15,762 nt of DNA from Methylococcaceae bacterium (GTDB lineage Bacteria; Pseudomonadota; Gammaproteobacteria; Methylococcales; UBA1147). The notes under the pieces are model-generated. The model was not told the origin of the DNA and did no database searches. It saw only the letters and a program-made list of their open reading frames with translations. Shown piece after piece: positions 7,692-15,734 of the stretch (positions within the stretch are counted from its first letter, which is position 1; each line of letters begins with the position of its first letter). Both the position numbers and the translations under genes were made by a program. The stretch covers positions 1-15,762 of the forward strand of contig JAKEEL010000140.1 of assembly GCA_022616595.1 (NCBI GenBank). The letters are read 5' to 3'.

Positions 7692-7723
7692 ACTTAAAAA
7701 CGCATGAAGCGAGGCATACTATC

Positions 7724-10138
7724 GTGACTTTGGAGAGACTATTCACGATCACCACGGTGTTCGTGAGCGGCGTTGTTGTAATCGGCGGGTTGGCGAATGC
7801 ATGGATTGCCCATGCGTCGAATCGCGAAGTCCAGCGCGACGATCTCGAGGCATGCGCGCGCGGTGTTGCGGCCACCCTTCGATGGCAGGTCAAAGATCTG
7901 GAACGCGCGGTTCAGGCCTTGGCCGATCAGGAACGGATCCTGTCGGTACTCGAGAAAGGCGATCCGGCCGAGCTCGCTGCCGAATCGAACCGCCTCGGCG
8001 GAATTCTTCACGGCGGGATGCGAGTCCGGCTGTTACAGCCCACGATCCAGGAACCGGACAAAACGCTCGAGCCGCGGATGGGCTACGCCGATCTCCAGAT
8101 GGTGCATGAAGCCACGCAAAAAAATCCCGCGCCGGCGGTACATGAATTTACAACGCCGAACCGACACCTCGCGATCGCCAGGCGCGTGCTGGCCGGGGAC
8201 CGGGTGGTCGGGGTGGTGTTGGCGAGTATTTCCGCCGATGTATTGATCCGTCCGATCGCCGCGTTTCCTCTTTCGGGAACACTCGAATTGAAACAGGGAT
8301 CTCTTCGCCTGGGTTTGTCGGGAAACAACGCACCGTCCGGCGAACCTGCGGGGTCGGTTGCGGTCGATGGAACCTCTTGGACGCTGAGTTACTGGCTGCC
8401 CGAGAGATCGGGTCTGAACATCCTGCCGTTATCGCTCGCGACCCTGATGACGCTGGTACTGGCCGGGGCGATCATTTTTGCGTCAAAGCGCCGATTCATG
8501 AAAGCATTTGCCGAAGATTCAAACAGCATTATCGAGGTCACACGAGCTTTGCTGGCAGGCAAGATTCAGGGGAATTACCCGGTTCAGATTGATGACTTCG
8601 AAAATCTGATCGGGAAACTCTTGCAGGTCAAACGCGACAGCGTCGTAAAAAACAAAGAATTCGATACCCGTCAAAGCGTTCCGGACGATTTGATCGATAC
8701 GGACCTTGCGGTGCCCGAGTCTCCTTTTCTGGCTCTGGATCCAGGTATCGCGGTTGAAAGCCGGACCCGCATTCCGCCAGCAATTTTTCGAGCCTACGAT
8801 ATCCGCGGCACCGTCGATGATAGCCTGACCGAAGATACCGTTACCCGGATCGGCCAGGCGTTGGGCAGCGAGGCCAGGGATTGCGGACAGCAAACGATGA
8901 TCATCGCACGCGACGGCCGTCTATCGAGTCCGCGCCTGAGCCAGGCCCTGGCCAGGGGAGTACAGAGTACCGGTTGTCATGTCATCGATCTGGGCTTGGT
9001 TCCGACCCCGGTACTGTATTTCGCGACGCATTTTCTCGACAGTCAAAGCGGGGTGATGGTGACCGGAAGCCATAACCCCCCGAATTACAACGGCCTGAAA
9101 ATGGTGATCAATGGCGACACCCTGTCGCTGGGGAGCATACAGAAGCTGCGTGATCGGATCGAGACCTCGGATTTCCGAAGCGGTGAGGGATCGATCGAAA
9201 GCCGCGATCTGATCCCGGATTATGTTGGTACCATTATCGACGATGTACAGGTCGGGAGCCCGCTGAAAATCGTGGTCGACTGCGGTAACGGAGCGGCCGG
9301 CAAACTGGCTCCGGTGCTGTTCCGCACCCTGGGCTGCGAGGTGGTCGAACTCTATTGCGACGTGGACGGCAATTTTCCGAACCATCATCCGGATCCCGGG
9401 AAACCTGAGAATCTGCGGGACTTGATCGCCCGCGTCAAAGCCGAAAACGCGAATCTCGGCCTCGCGTTCGATGGCGATGGAGACCGGCTCGGGGTCGTGG
9501 ATTCATCCGGAAAAATCATCTGGCCCGACCGTCAGATGATGCTTTTTGCCGCGGATGTATTGTCCAGAGAGCCGGGCGCGGATATCATTTTCGACGTCAA
9601 GTGTTCCAGGAACCTGTCCAAGGAAATCGTCCGCAAGGGCGGAAGACCCCTGATGTGGAAGACCGGTCACTCGCTGATCAAAGCAAAATTAAAGGAGACC
9701 GGGGCCGCCCTGGCAGGCGAGATGAGCGGTCATATCTTTTTCAAGGAGCGTTGGTTTGGCTTCGACGATGCGCTGTATGCGGCCGCGCGGTTGATCGAGA
9801 TCCTTTCCGCTGACCCAAGGCCCAGCAGTGAGGTTTTCAAGGACTTACCCGACAGTATCAATACGCCGGAACTCAACGTAACCCTGGAAGAAGGTGAAAA
9901 TTTCAGGTTTGTCGAGAGGCTGCTGGCATCGAATCCGTTCAGCGACGCGAAAATCACCGATATCGACGGCCTGCGCGCGGACTATCCCGAGGGTTGGGGG
10001 CTGGTCCGTGCGTCCAATACCACACCGTCTCTGGTGATCCGCTTCGAAGCCGAAACGCCGAAAGCGCTCAAGGCAATACAGGAAAAATTCAGGGTCGCCA
10101 TGACCCGCGTGAAATCCGATATTCAACTACCGTTCTAA
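7724..10138 (+). CDS. algC: Phosphomannomutase/phosphoglucomutase with membrane-anchored N-terminal extension
   Basis: The protein has 804 residues, much longer than the catalytic core of about 460. Two membrane helices (about 6-29 and 231-254) flank a periplasmic domain of about 200 residues (30-230). A cytoplasmic linker follows (255-345). The phosphohexomutase begins at IPPAIFRAYDIRGTV (350-364). It carries the phosphoserine loop TGSHNP (447-452, Ser449), the metal loop DGDGDR (583-588), the sugar loop GEMSGH (665-670) and the phosphate loop RASNTT (762-767). It should interconvert mannose-1-P/6-P and glucose-1-P/6-P for exopolysaccharide and LPS. Long anchored AlgC forms are known in Pseudomonas-type bacteria, so the fusion is established. 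The start is GTG with GAGG 9 bases upstream. A 7-codon ORF (7704-7727) overlaps this start by 4 bases; I regard it as probably chance. Confidence 0.93.
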   Translation: MTLERLFTITTVFVSGVVVIGGLANAWIAHASNREVQRDDLEACARGVAATLRWQVKDLERAVQALADQERILSVLEKGDPAELAAESNRLGGILHGGMRVRLLQPTIQEPDKTLEPRMGYADLQMVHEATQKNPAPAVHEFTTPNRHLAIARRVLAGDRVVGVVLASISADVLIRPIAAFPLSGTLELKQGSLRLGLSGNNAPSGEPAGSVAVDGTSWTLSYWLPERSGLNILPLSLATLMTLVLAGAIIFASKRRFMKAFAEDSNSIIEVTRALLAGKIQGNYPVQIDDFENLIGKLLQVKRDSVVKNKEFDTRQSVPDDLIDTDLAVPESPFLALDPGIAVESRTRIPPAIFRAYDIRGTVDDSLTEDTVTRIGQALGSEARDCGQQTMIIARDGRLSSPRLSQALARGVQSTGCHVIDLGLVPTPVLYFATHFLDSQSGVMVTGSHNPPNYNGLKMVINGDTLSLGSIQKLRDRIETSDFRSGEGSIESRDLIPDYVGTIIDDVQVGSPLKIVVDCGNGAAGKLAPVLFRTLGCEVVELYCDVDGNFPNHHPDPGKPENLRDLIARVKAENANLGLAFDGDGDRLGVVDSSGKIIWPDRQMMLFAADVLSREPGADIIFDVKCSRNLSKEIVRKGGRPLMWKTGHSLIKAKLKETGAALAGEMSGHIFFKERWFGFDDALYAAARLIEILSADPRPSSEVFKDLPDSINTPELNVTLEEGENFRFVERLLASNPFSDAKITDIDGLRADYPEGWGLVRASNTTPSLVIRFEAETPKALKAIQEKFRVAMTRVKSDIQLPF

Positions 10139-10142
10139 TTGA

Positions 10143-11051
10143 ATGGACAAGCAATCGACATTACAGGAAGGCACCGCGTTGGAGATCGCCAGGGTCCTGA
10201 CCGAGGCGATGCCTTATATCCGGAAATTTCAGAACAAGTCCATCGTGATCAAATACGGCGGCAACGCGATGATCGATGAAGGGCTTAAACGCAGTTTCGC
10301 GCGCGATATCGTGCTGATGAAACTGGTGGGATTGAAACCGGTGGTCGTACACGGCGGCGGGCCTCAGATCGGCAGATTGCTGGAACGGCTCGGTAAAGAC
10401 AGCGAATTCGTCGGCGGTATGCGGGTAACCGATGCGGAAACCATGGATGTGGTCGAGATGGTTCTCGGCGGTCTGGTGAATAAGGAAATCGTGAATCTGA
10501 TCAACGGAAACGGCGGCCGGGCGGTCGGATTGACCGGAAAGGACGGGGATTTCATCCGGGCCCGGAAGCTTCAGCTGAAACCCGAGAACCTGAAGTCGGG
10601 CGAAAGCGTTCAGGTGGATCTCGGTCAGGTCGGTGAAGTCACGAGCATCGATCCCGAAATCGTGAGGATGCTCGGTGACAGCGATTTTATCCCGGTCATC
10701 GCACCGATCGGAGTCGGTGAGGACGGGCGTTCCTATAACATCAATGCCGATCTGGTTGCCGGCAAAATCGCCGAACAGCTCAAGGCGGAAAAGTTGATTC
10801 TATTGACGAATACACCCGGAATTCTGGATCGCGACGGGAACCTCCTGACCGGGCTGTCGCTCGCGGAAATCGATACCCTGATTGCCGAGGGTACGATCAG
10901 CGGCGGTATGATTCCAAAAACCTTCTGCGCGGTGGAGGCCTTGAAGGGCGGGGTGAAATCCGCCCATATCATCGACGGCCGTACCAAGCACGCGGTACTG
11001 TTGGAGTTGTTTACCGACCAAGGGGTCGGAACCCTGCTGGTGACCCGTTGA
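10143..11051 (+). CDS. argB: Acetylglutamate kinase
   Basis: This is the second enzyme of arginine synthesis; it phosphorylates N-acetyl-L-glutamate with ATP in the cytosol. It has 302 residues. Visible features are IKYGGNAM (36-43) with the phosphate-binding Lys37, the HGGGPQI loop (70-76), MRVTDAETMDVVEMVLGG (93-110), NINADLVAGKIA (199-210) and LTNTPGILD (221-229). The N-terminal helix (about 11-30, TALEIARVLTEAMPYIRKF) is typical of hexameric, arginine-inhibited kinases such as that of P. aeruginosa. End-product inhibition is therefore likely. The ATG lies 4 bases after the algC stop and has no obvious Shine-Dalgarno, so it probably depends on translation of algC. It is the last gene of the run. 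Confidence 0.97.
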   Translation: MDKQSTLQEGTALEIARVLTEAMPYIRKFQNKSIVIKYGGNAMIDEGLKRSFARDIVLMKLVGLKPVVVHGGGPQIGRLLERLGKDSEFVGGMRVTDAETMDVVEMVLGGLVNKEIVNLINGNGGRAVGLTGKDGDFIRARKLQLKPENLKSGESVQVDLGQVGEVTSIDPEIVRMLGDSDFIPVIAPIGVGEDGRSYNINADLVAGKIAEQLKAEKLILLTNTPGILDRDGNLLTGLSLAEIDTLIAEGTISGGMIPKTFCAVEALKGGVKSAHIIDGRTKHAVLLELFTDQGVGTLLVTR

Positions 11052-11059
11052 CTCCCGAC

Positions 11060-11079
11060 CGCCGAGTTTCTATTCGGCG
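11060..11079. terminator. Hairpin at the argB / DUF4124 gene convergence
   Basis: CGCCGA (11060-11065) pairs perfectly with TCGGCG (11074-11079) around an 8-base loop, 9 bases after the argB stop. It overlaps the last codons of the convergent gene, whose stop is at 11070-11072. The location suits a bidirectional terminator. No T-run follows on either strand, so efficiency is uncertain. Confidence 0.35.
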
Positions 11080-12095
11080 ACGAATTTCAGACCGGTTGCA
11101 ATATAGGGTGGAAAGCTGGCCAGGATATCCCGTACTTTTGCACCGGAACAGACTTCCTGACCGACACTGGATTGTTTGCACCTCACATCGAGAAAAACCT
11201 GCGCGCCAGGATTATCCTTGTTCTGTATTTTCGCGAGTGAAAGAGCGATATCCTCGTCCTTCTCGGGCACCGAAGTATAGATGATCAGATCGGTATCGAT
11301 CCGGATTTCCGTGGTCGAGTGTTGCAGCAAATAATTTCTCGCAAGCTCCCAGGCCCTTACGCAAATCGGTTCATCGGGACAATCGGCCACGCTCAAGACA
11401 ATCGATTCACCATCCTGGTTTTCAATGGAGAGGGGCGGATTCTCCCGCATCCCCCGGGACTTCTCCCGGTCGGGCTCCGTTAATGCTTTGAAGCGATCAA
11501 GGTCGGCCGAGAAGGCCTTGCGAAGCTCCAGTTTTTGGTTTTCGAGTTCGCGCATTTTCCCTTGATTGAGAGCAACCTGTTTCCTATAGCCGAGGATGTT
11601 ATTAACGACCATTTCCGGAACCGCTTTTCCGGTTCTTTCGAAATCCGCTGCAATTTTTTGTTGAGCATTCAACAGAGACTCCAACCTGGAGATATTCGCG
11701 AACGTCACAGTCTCGAGAATTTCGAGAGTGCCGAGTTTGGATTGAAAGGTGTCGTCGATTTCCTTTTCGCTTCTGAAGGTGCGAAGCAACGAACGGTCTC
11801 TCGCCAAATGGTCTTGGAGCAACCGCTGCTCCGCGGAACGAAGAGCTTGCAGTTTCGATTCGCGTTCGAGCTCGGCCTTGGTCTTGGTCCTGTCCACGAC
11901 ATCGACCGTAATACCTTGTTCATTGAGCATCGCGCGGCGGTACTTTGAATGCTGGGGCGGTACCTTGTCCGCGTAATAAATATTCCCCGATTCGTCGGCC
12001 CAGCGATAAAGCTGGGAGGGCTTGGACGCGGCGCACAATAAAAACGCCAAAAGAAAAACCGCGGACGACCGGAATAATTTACCAGAACGGCTCAT
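11070..12095 (-). CDS. Secreted DUF4124 domain protein with central coiled coil
   Basis: The 341-residue product starts with a Sec-type signal peptide: basic MSRSGKLFR, hydrophobic 11-22, probable cleavage near residue 23. Cys21 is not in a proper lipobox because Leu precedes it, so a lipoprotein is unlikely. A DUF4124 domain follows directly: LYRWADESGNIYYADKVPP (29-47). A charged helical region (about 72-212) is predicted to form a coiled coil. A C-terminal globular part (about 223-341) has four cysteines (239, 245, 306, 316) that could form two disulfides in the periplasm. DUF4124 has no settled function. The ATG is fixed by the signal peptide; there is no good Shine-Dalgarno. It lies 140 bases downstream of pyrE on the same strand. 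Confidence 0.8.
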   Translation of the reverse strand: MSRSGKLFRSSAVFLLAFLLCAASKPSQLYRWADESGNIYYADKVPPQHSKYRRAMLNEQGITVDVVDRTKTKAELERESKLQALRSAEQRLLQDHLARDRSLLRTFRSEKEIDDTFQSKLGTLEILETVTFANISRLESLLNAQQKIAADFERTGKAVPEMVVNNILGYRKQVALNQGKMRELENQKLELRKAFSADLDRFKALTEPDREKSRGMRENPPLSIENQDGESIVLSVADCPDEPICVRAWELARNYLLQHSTTEIRIDTDLIIYTSVPEKDEDIALSLAKIQNKDNPGAQVFLDVRCKQSSVGQEVCSGAKVRDILASFPPYIATGLKFVAE

Positions 12096-12235
12096 TTGCA
12101 GGATTTAACGAACAGAAAAGTCATGTCATTGGGCTGATTTCATAAAATAAGAGTAGTTCCTGAGACAAATCAGTCAATCGAAACGCCGATCCATCGAATT
12201 CGTATCGCTCCGAACTCGAGGCGGTCATACACCGA

Positions 12236-12889
12236 TCAAGGGCTTCCGTAGCTGGTGTAATAGCGCTTGATCGCGGTCAATTCACTCGAAAATTGATCCT
12301 CATCACTCAGATATTCAATGATATCAACCAGCTTGATGATTGAAAACACGGGCATATTGAACTCCGTGCTGACCTCGGCGACCGCGGAAACCGGTTTTTT
12401 GCCCATTTCTTGCCGGTCGAGCGCGATCAGAACCCCGCAGGGCACGGCGCCGGCTTTGCGGATGATTTCAACCGATTCGCGAATCGAGGTTCCTGCCGTA
12501 ATCACATCGTCCAGGATCAGCACGGAGCCCTGCAGTTGAGCGCCCACCAAATCACCGCCCTCGCCATGATCCTTGATCTCTTTCCGGTTGAATGCAAAAG
12601 GTAAATCCACCGCGAATTCCTCGGCTAGAGCGATCGCTGTCGTGCAAACCAGCGGGATCCCCTTATAGGCAGGTCCGTACAACACATTGGCAATGATCCC
12701 GGCGTGTCGCAACGCTTTCGCGTAAAATCGTCCCAGCCGGGAAAGCTGCAGGCCGGAAAGGAACAGCCCGGTATTGAAAAAATACGGACTGAGACGACCC
12801 GAATTCAGCCTAAACTCGCCAAAGCGCAAAACTCCGGACTGGATCGAATATCCGATGAATTCTCGTTGATAATCCTGCAAATGGGACAC
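12236..12889 (-). CDS. pyrE: Orotate phosphoribosyltransferase
   Basis: This cytosolic enzyme of pyrimidine synthesis converts orotate and PRPP to OMP. It has 217 residues from the chosen start, against 213 in E. coli. Visible features are YQREFIGYSIQSGVLRFGEF (7-26), SGRLSPYFFNTGLF (30-43), YGPAYKGIPL (71-80), FNRKEIKDHGEGG (100-112) with the mobile catalytic loop, and the PRPP motif VLILDDVITAGTS (123-135). The frame stays open upstream to 13063, but that 58-residue extension has no family similarity. A GTG at 12889 begins VSHLQDYQREF and has GGAGGG upstream with an 11-base gap, so I take it as the start. An in-frame TTG four codons later is the alternative. No attenuator with a T-run was found ahead of it. 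Confidence 0.95.
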   Translation of the reverse strand: MSHLQDYQREFIGYSIQSGVLRFGEFRLNSGRLSPYFFNTGLFLSGLQLSRLGRFYAKALRHAGIIANVLYGPAYKGIPLVCTTAIALAEEFAVDLPFAFNRKEIKDHGEGGDLVGAQLQGSVLILDDVITAGTSIRESVEIIRKAGAVPCGVLIALDRQEMGKKPVSAVAEVSTEFNMPVFSIIKLVDIIEYLSDEDQFSSELTAIKRYYTSYGSP

Positions 12890-13289
12890 GGGATGAACTT
12901 CCCTCCGCGCAAAAGATTTCGGGAATTCCTGCCGCCAGCCGGCGAAGGATATCGCGGGTTGCAGCCAACTCGCTCGCCGCGATCGTCGATGATTACAACC
13001 GGTAACGGCAAAACGACTTGCCTGGATAACAAAGCTTCCGTTGGAAGAACCGTACGATACCAAAATCCGGATTGAAGAAATAGCCTATTTGATTCGCCCA
13101 ATCGCATTCAGATCATCTCTTCTCGACCATCGCAACAGTCAATAATTCTGTTTTAGCCAATCGGATCAACTCAATGGCTTAAGGCGCATTACGAGGCGCG
13201 GGTAGTCACACCGGTGCAAACAAATTTTTCTTCGATTAGTCTTATAAATTATCCGCAAACGATAAAACAGCTAGAACCGGTAAACAACG
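12890..13289. other. Divergent intergenic region between pyrE and the Tat amidohydrolase
   Basis: This 400-base stretch has no gene I can support. 12890-13063 is an open upstream extension of the pyrE frame without protein-family character. Beyond it I see the 8-base palindrome CACCGGTG (13209-13216). AT-rich TATAAA (13243-13248), a possible -10 for the amidohydrolase gene, lies 41 bases ahead of its ATG without a recognisable -35. AGCCA (13154-13158) and TGGCT (13174-13178) form a weak 5-bp inverted repeat. Promoters for both genes presumably lie here. Confidence 0.4.
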
Positions 13290-14747
13290 ATGGACGAACG
13301 CATCGATCCTGAAGGCAAACGGCTTCCGATCAAATTGGACACTGCGACCAATGGCGAATACCTGCCACAACCGCTATCCGCGCCCCTTCGGATGGCGAAG
13401 CGCCTGGCCCATGAGCAGACATCAATAGCCTCCCGCCGATTGGGTTTGACCCGGCGGGACTTTCTCAAATCCATGTGCGGTACGGCGACCACGTTGTTGG
13501 CTATGAATCAGGCTTTCGCCGCTGCCGGGAAAACAGGCGGTCGTTTTACAATCCATTCGGACGCGGTTTACGAATCTGAACTGGCAACAGCCGCGCTCGG
13601 TGGCAAGGAATTCATTTTCGATATCCAAGGACACCACGTGAATCCGAACGGGTCCTGGCGGCGGATTACCAACCGCTGGACCTATATCCTGCGCTTTTTC
13701 CCCCAAGCGAGTTGCGGTGACGGTTCGGTCGAGTGCTTTTCCGCCGAGCATTTCCTTCGTGAGGTATTCCTCGACAGCGATACAGTCATGGCCGTGCTTT
13801 CCGCTGTTCCCGCCGGACCGGAGGATAATCCCTTGTCAACCGAGGAGGCCGCCGCGACCCGTGCTATGCTCGAGGCCATGGACGGAAACCACCGACTCCT
13901 TATCCATGGACTGGTACACCCGAATCTGCCAGGGCAGATCGATGCGATGGAACTGCAAAAGGAAAAATACAATATCGCGGCCTGGAAGACCTATACCCAG
14001 TGGGGTCCCGACGGCACGGGTTATTGGCTGGATGATGAGAAGGTCGGCATCCCTTTCATCGAAAAAGCGCGCAGCCTCGGGGTGAAGCTGATTTGTATCC
14101 ACAAAGGCATTCCCCTGTTCGGCCTCGATTATCCATTTTCGACCTGCCGTGATATCGGTATCGTCGCCAAGCGTTATCCGGACGTCGCGTTTATCGTTTA
14201 CCACTCCGGCTACGAACCGCGCCGCAAGGAAGGGCCTTACGATCCGGCTAAAGCCGACGGCGGCGTCGACAGTCTGGTCAAATCGATGCAGGATAACGAC
14301 ATCGAACCGAATAGCAATGTCTACGCAGAACTGGGCAGCACCTGGAAAATGCTGATGGGTGATCCGGATCAAGCCACCCACGTTCTAGGTAAGTTGTTCC
14401 GATACGTAGGCGCGAACAACGTGCTGTGGGGCACCGATTCAATCTGGTACGGTAGTCCCCAAGACCAAATCCAGGCTTTTCGAACCTTCCAAATCGACGA
14501 GCGCCTGCGGGAAAAATACGGATATCCCGAACTCACCTCCGACCTGAGAGCCAAGGTATTCGGTCTGAATGCCGCCAAACCGTATGCAATTTCACCGGAA
14601 GGAATTCGACTGCGTACCGAAAAAGACCGCGTCGCTCGAGTGAAACGCACCTACCTGGAAAATCCTGAACCGAGTTTCGAGACCTACGGACCTAGAACAC
14701 GACGGGAGTTTATCGAGCTATTACGTATGAAAGGGGGACCGGTATGA
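13290..14747 (+). CDS. Tat-exported metal-dependent amidohydrolase (amidohydrolase_2 type)
   Basis: The protein has 485 residues. The twin-arginine motif TRRDFLK (54-60) precedes a hydrophobic stretch (61-79) ending AFAAA, so it is probably exported folded to the periplasm. The n-region of about 53 residues is unusually long; Met35 is an in-frame alternative start without a better Shine-Dalgarno. The mature part fits the ACMSD-like amidohydrolase TIM barrel: DIQGHH (111-116) at strand 1, Lys233 in AAWKTY, His271 in ICIHKGIP, His305 in VYHSGY, Asp383 in LWGTDSIWYG and the terminal FGLNAAKPY (424-432). Family enzymes hydrolyse or decarboxylate small organic compounds with one metal ion; the substrate here is unknown. 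The usual first ligand of H-x-H is Gln113. Its stop overlaps the next gene by 4 bases (ATGA). Confidence 0.85.
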   Translation: MDERIDPEGKRLPIKLDTATNGEYLPQPLSAPLRMAKRLAHEQTSIASRRLGLTRRDFLKSMCGTATTLLAMNQAFAAAGKTGGRFTIHSDAVYESELATAALGGKEFIFDIQGHHVNPNGSWRRITNRWTYILRFFPQASCGDGSVECFSAEHFLREVFLDSDTVMAVLSAVPAGPEDNPLSTEEAAATRAMLEAMDGNHRLLIHGLVHPNLPGQIDAMELQKEKYNIAAWKTYTQWGPDGTGYWLDDEKVGIPFIEKARSLGVKLICIHKGIPLFGLDYPFSTCRDIGIVAKRYPDVAFIVYHSGYEPRRKEGPYDPAKADGGVDSLVKSMQDNDIEPNSNVYAELGSTWKMLMGDPDQATHVLGKLFRYVGANNVLWGTDSIWYGSPQDQIQAFRTFQIDERLREKYGYPELTSDLRAKVFGLNAAKPYAISPEGIRLRTEKDRVARVKRTYLENPEPSFETYGPRTRREFIELLRMKGGPV

Positions 14748-15214
14748 TTGCCCTCGAATCCCGCCGAAGGCGACCGGGTACCAATCCAACCACACCGATG
14801 AAAAGCAACCCTCATTTCGAGGCAGCACACTCTTGGAAGGAGGCTGAATCGATGCTGCTATTTCACCCGTTGCAACCGAAGCGCACATACGGACATCGCC
14901 TGCAGTCGCTCCAAATCCACGTGCGAGATCAAAAACTCCGCGAAATTCCCTTCGCTGATCGGACCTTGGAGACACATGACGAAGCCTTTGTCGTCACTGA
15001 AGTACGTAAAGGGATTGCCGAAACCGAGCACTCAGCACTTGCTTTCCGGTACGGTTCGGACCCGCGGAGCACGCAAATTGCCGGACATGCGGCGCGCGTG
15101 TATGAATTGGGACCGGAACCTCACTTTGACGACATCGACGGACGCAGTCCGTCGGTTGTCACCTGGCATGATGGTGAAATGCGTGCTTATCGGGTTGTCA
15201 CACACACCTACTAG
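14744..15214 (+). pseudogene. Unknown small protein, 3' end lost to a mobile-element insertion
   Basis: The frame gives 156 residues, of which about 150 are native. The start ATG overlaps the amidohydrolase stop by 4 bases and has a strong AGGGGGA 6 bases upstream, so coupling is clear. Visible parts are SWKEAESMLLFHP (30-42), HRLQSLQIHVRDQKLRE (51-67) and YELGPEPHFDDIDGRSP (119-135), followed by VVTWHDGEM. No signal peptide or membrane segment is seen. I do not recognise the family; the beta-rich end with VVTWHDGEM vaguely recalls DUF4367-like domains. At codon 151 the frame runs into the inverted repeat of the element starting at 15194. Its last residues (VVTHTY) and its TAG come from that repeat. 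The original C-terminus is missing and should lie beyond the window. Confidence 0.7.
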
Positions 15215-15221
15215 ATGTAGT
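15194..15221 (+). repeat. Left terminal inverted repeat
   Basis: The outermost 20 bases (15194-15213, starting GTTGTCAC) are identical to the reverse complement of 15743-15762. Over 28 bases there are 25 matches; the three mismatches all fall in the 4-base centre of ACTA-GATG-TAGT (15210-15221). The repeat supplies the TAG stop of the interrupted gene. Confidence 0.9.
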
Positions 15222-15702
15222 GAGTCGTGATTTTGCGGGGTAGAGATCAGCGTAGGTAGGCGCGGTGACGTCGCCAGCGATACCGGGCAAAGAACGGAAG
15301 GCGTTGAAAGGGTAGAAGCGGCGGTTGAAGCGGAAGGTGAATTCGTTGAGGCAGGTTTGTAGATGCTGCGGGCTGACACCATGATGGATGCCGCGCAAGC
15401 AAGTCTTGAGATTGGAGAATACGAGGTGAATGATCGGCAGGAATCTCCCGGCAACTTGCCTGTCGCCCCGCTCCGCGACGGCGGTATGGCAATAACCGCG
15501 TTCGTCCAGCTTCGCGTAACCGCTCCAGTCGTCGGTGAGGAGGGTGGCGCCGGGTGCCACGACGAGGACCGACGAAGCCATTGCCCCATCGCGTGCGCTC
15601 AAGGTATGCCGCACATGCTGCCTCGTTCGGAAACAGCCGCTGAAACTCCGGCAGCGAGCGCGGAAACGCCAAATCGCCTCGGTCAAGAACATCGATCGCC
15701 AC
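15198..15702 (-). pseudogene. Internally deleted IS1595-family transposase remnant
   Basis: The N-terminal part starts at a GTG (15702): MAIDVLDRGDLAFPRSLPEF, then RLFPNEAACAAYLERTRWGNGFV. This is the family's typical lead-in to a zinc ribbon. At about 15560-15571 it jumps, with a frame change, to VAPGATLLTDDWSGYAKLDE and on to LPIIHLVFSNLKTCLRGIHH and LNEFTFRFNRRFYPFNAFRS. These are the C-terminal DDE-domain blocks with the second Asp (TDDW) and the downstream Glu (LNEF) still present. The zinc ribbon and the block with the first catalytic Asp are gone, roughly 120 or more residues by comparison with typical family length. No active transposase can be made. The stop codon lies inside the left inverted repeat. 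Confidence 0.85.
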
Positions 15703-15734
15703 GGCAGCCCCAGGTTGAGGTAGTTACTCAACAT

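Noticed and set aside
12890..13063. 58-residue N-terminal extension of PyrE
   Set aside because: No similarity to PyrE; GTG at 12889 gives the family length and has GGAGGG upstream.
13836..14381. Minus-strand 181-codon frame opposite the amidohydrolase
   Set aside because: It is antisense to the conserved amidohydrolase core and has no recognisable motif.
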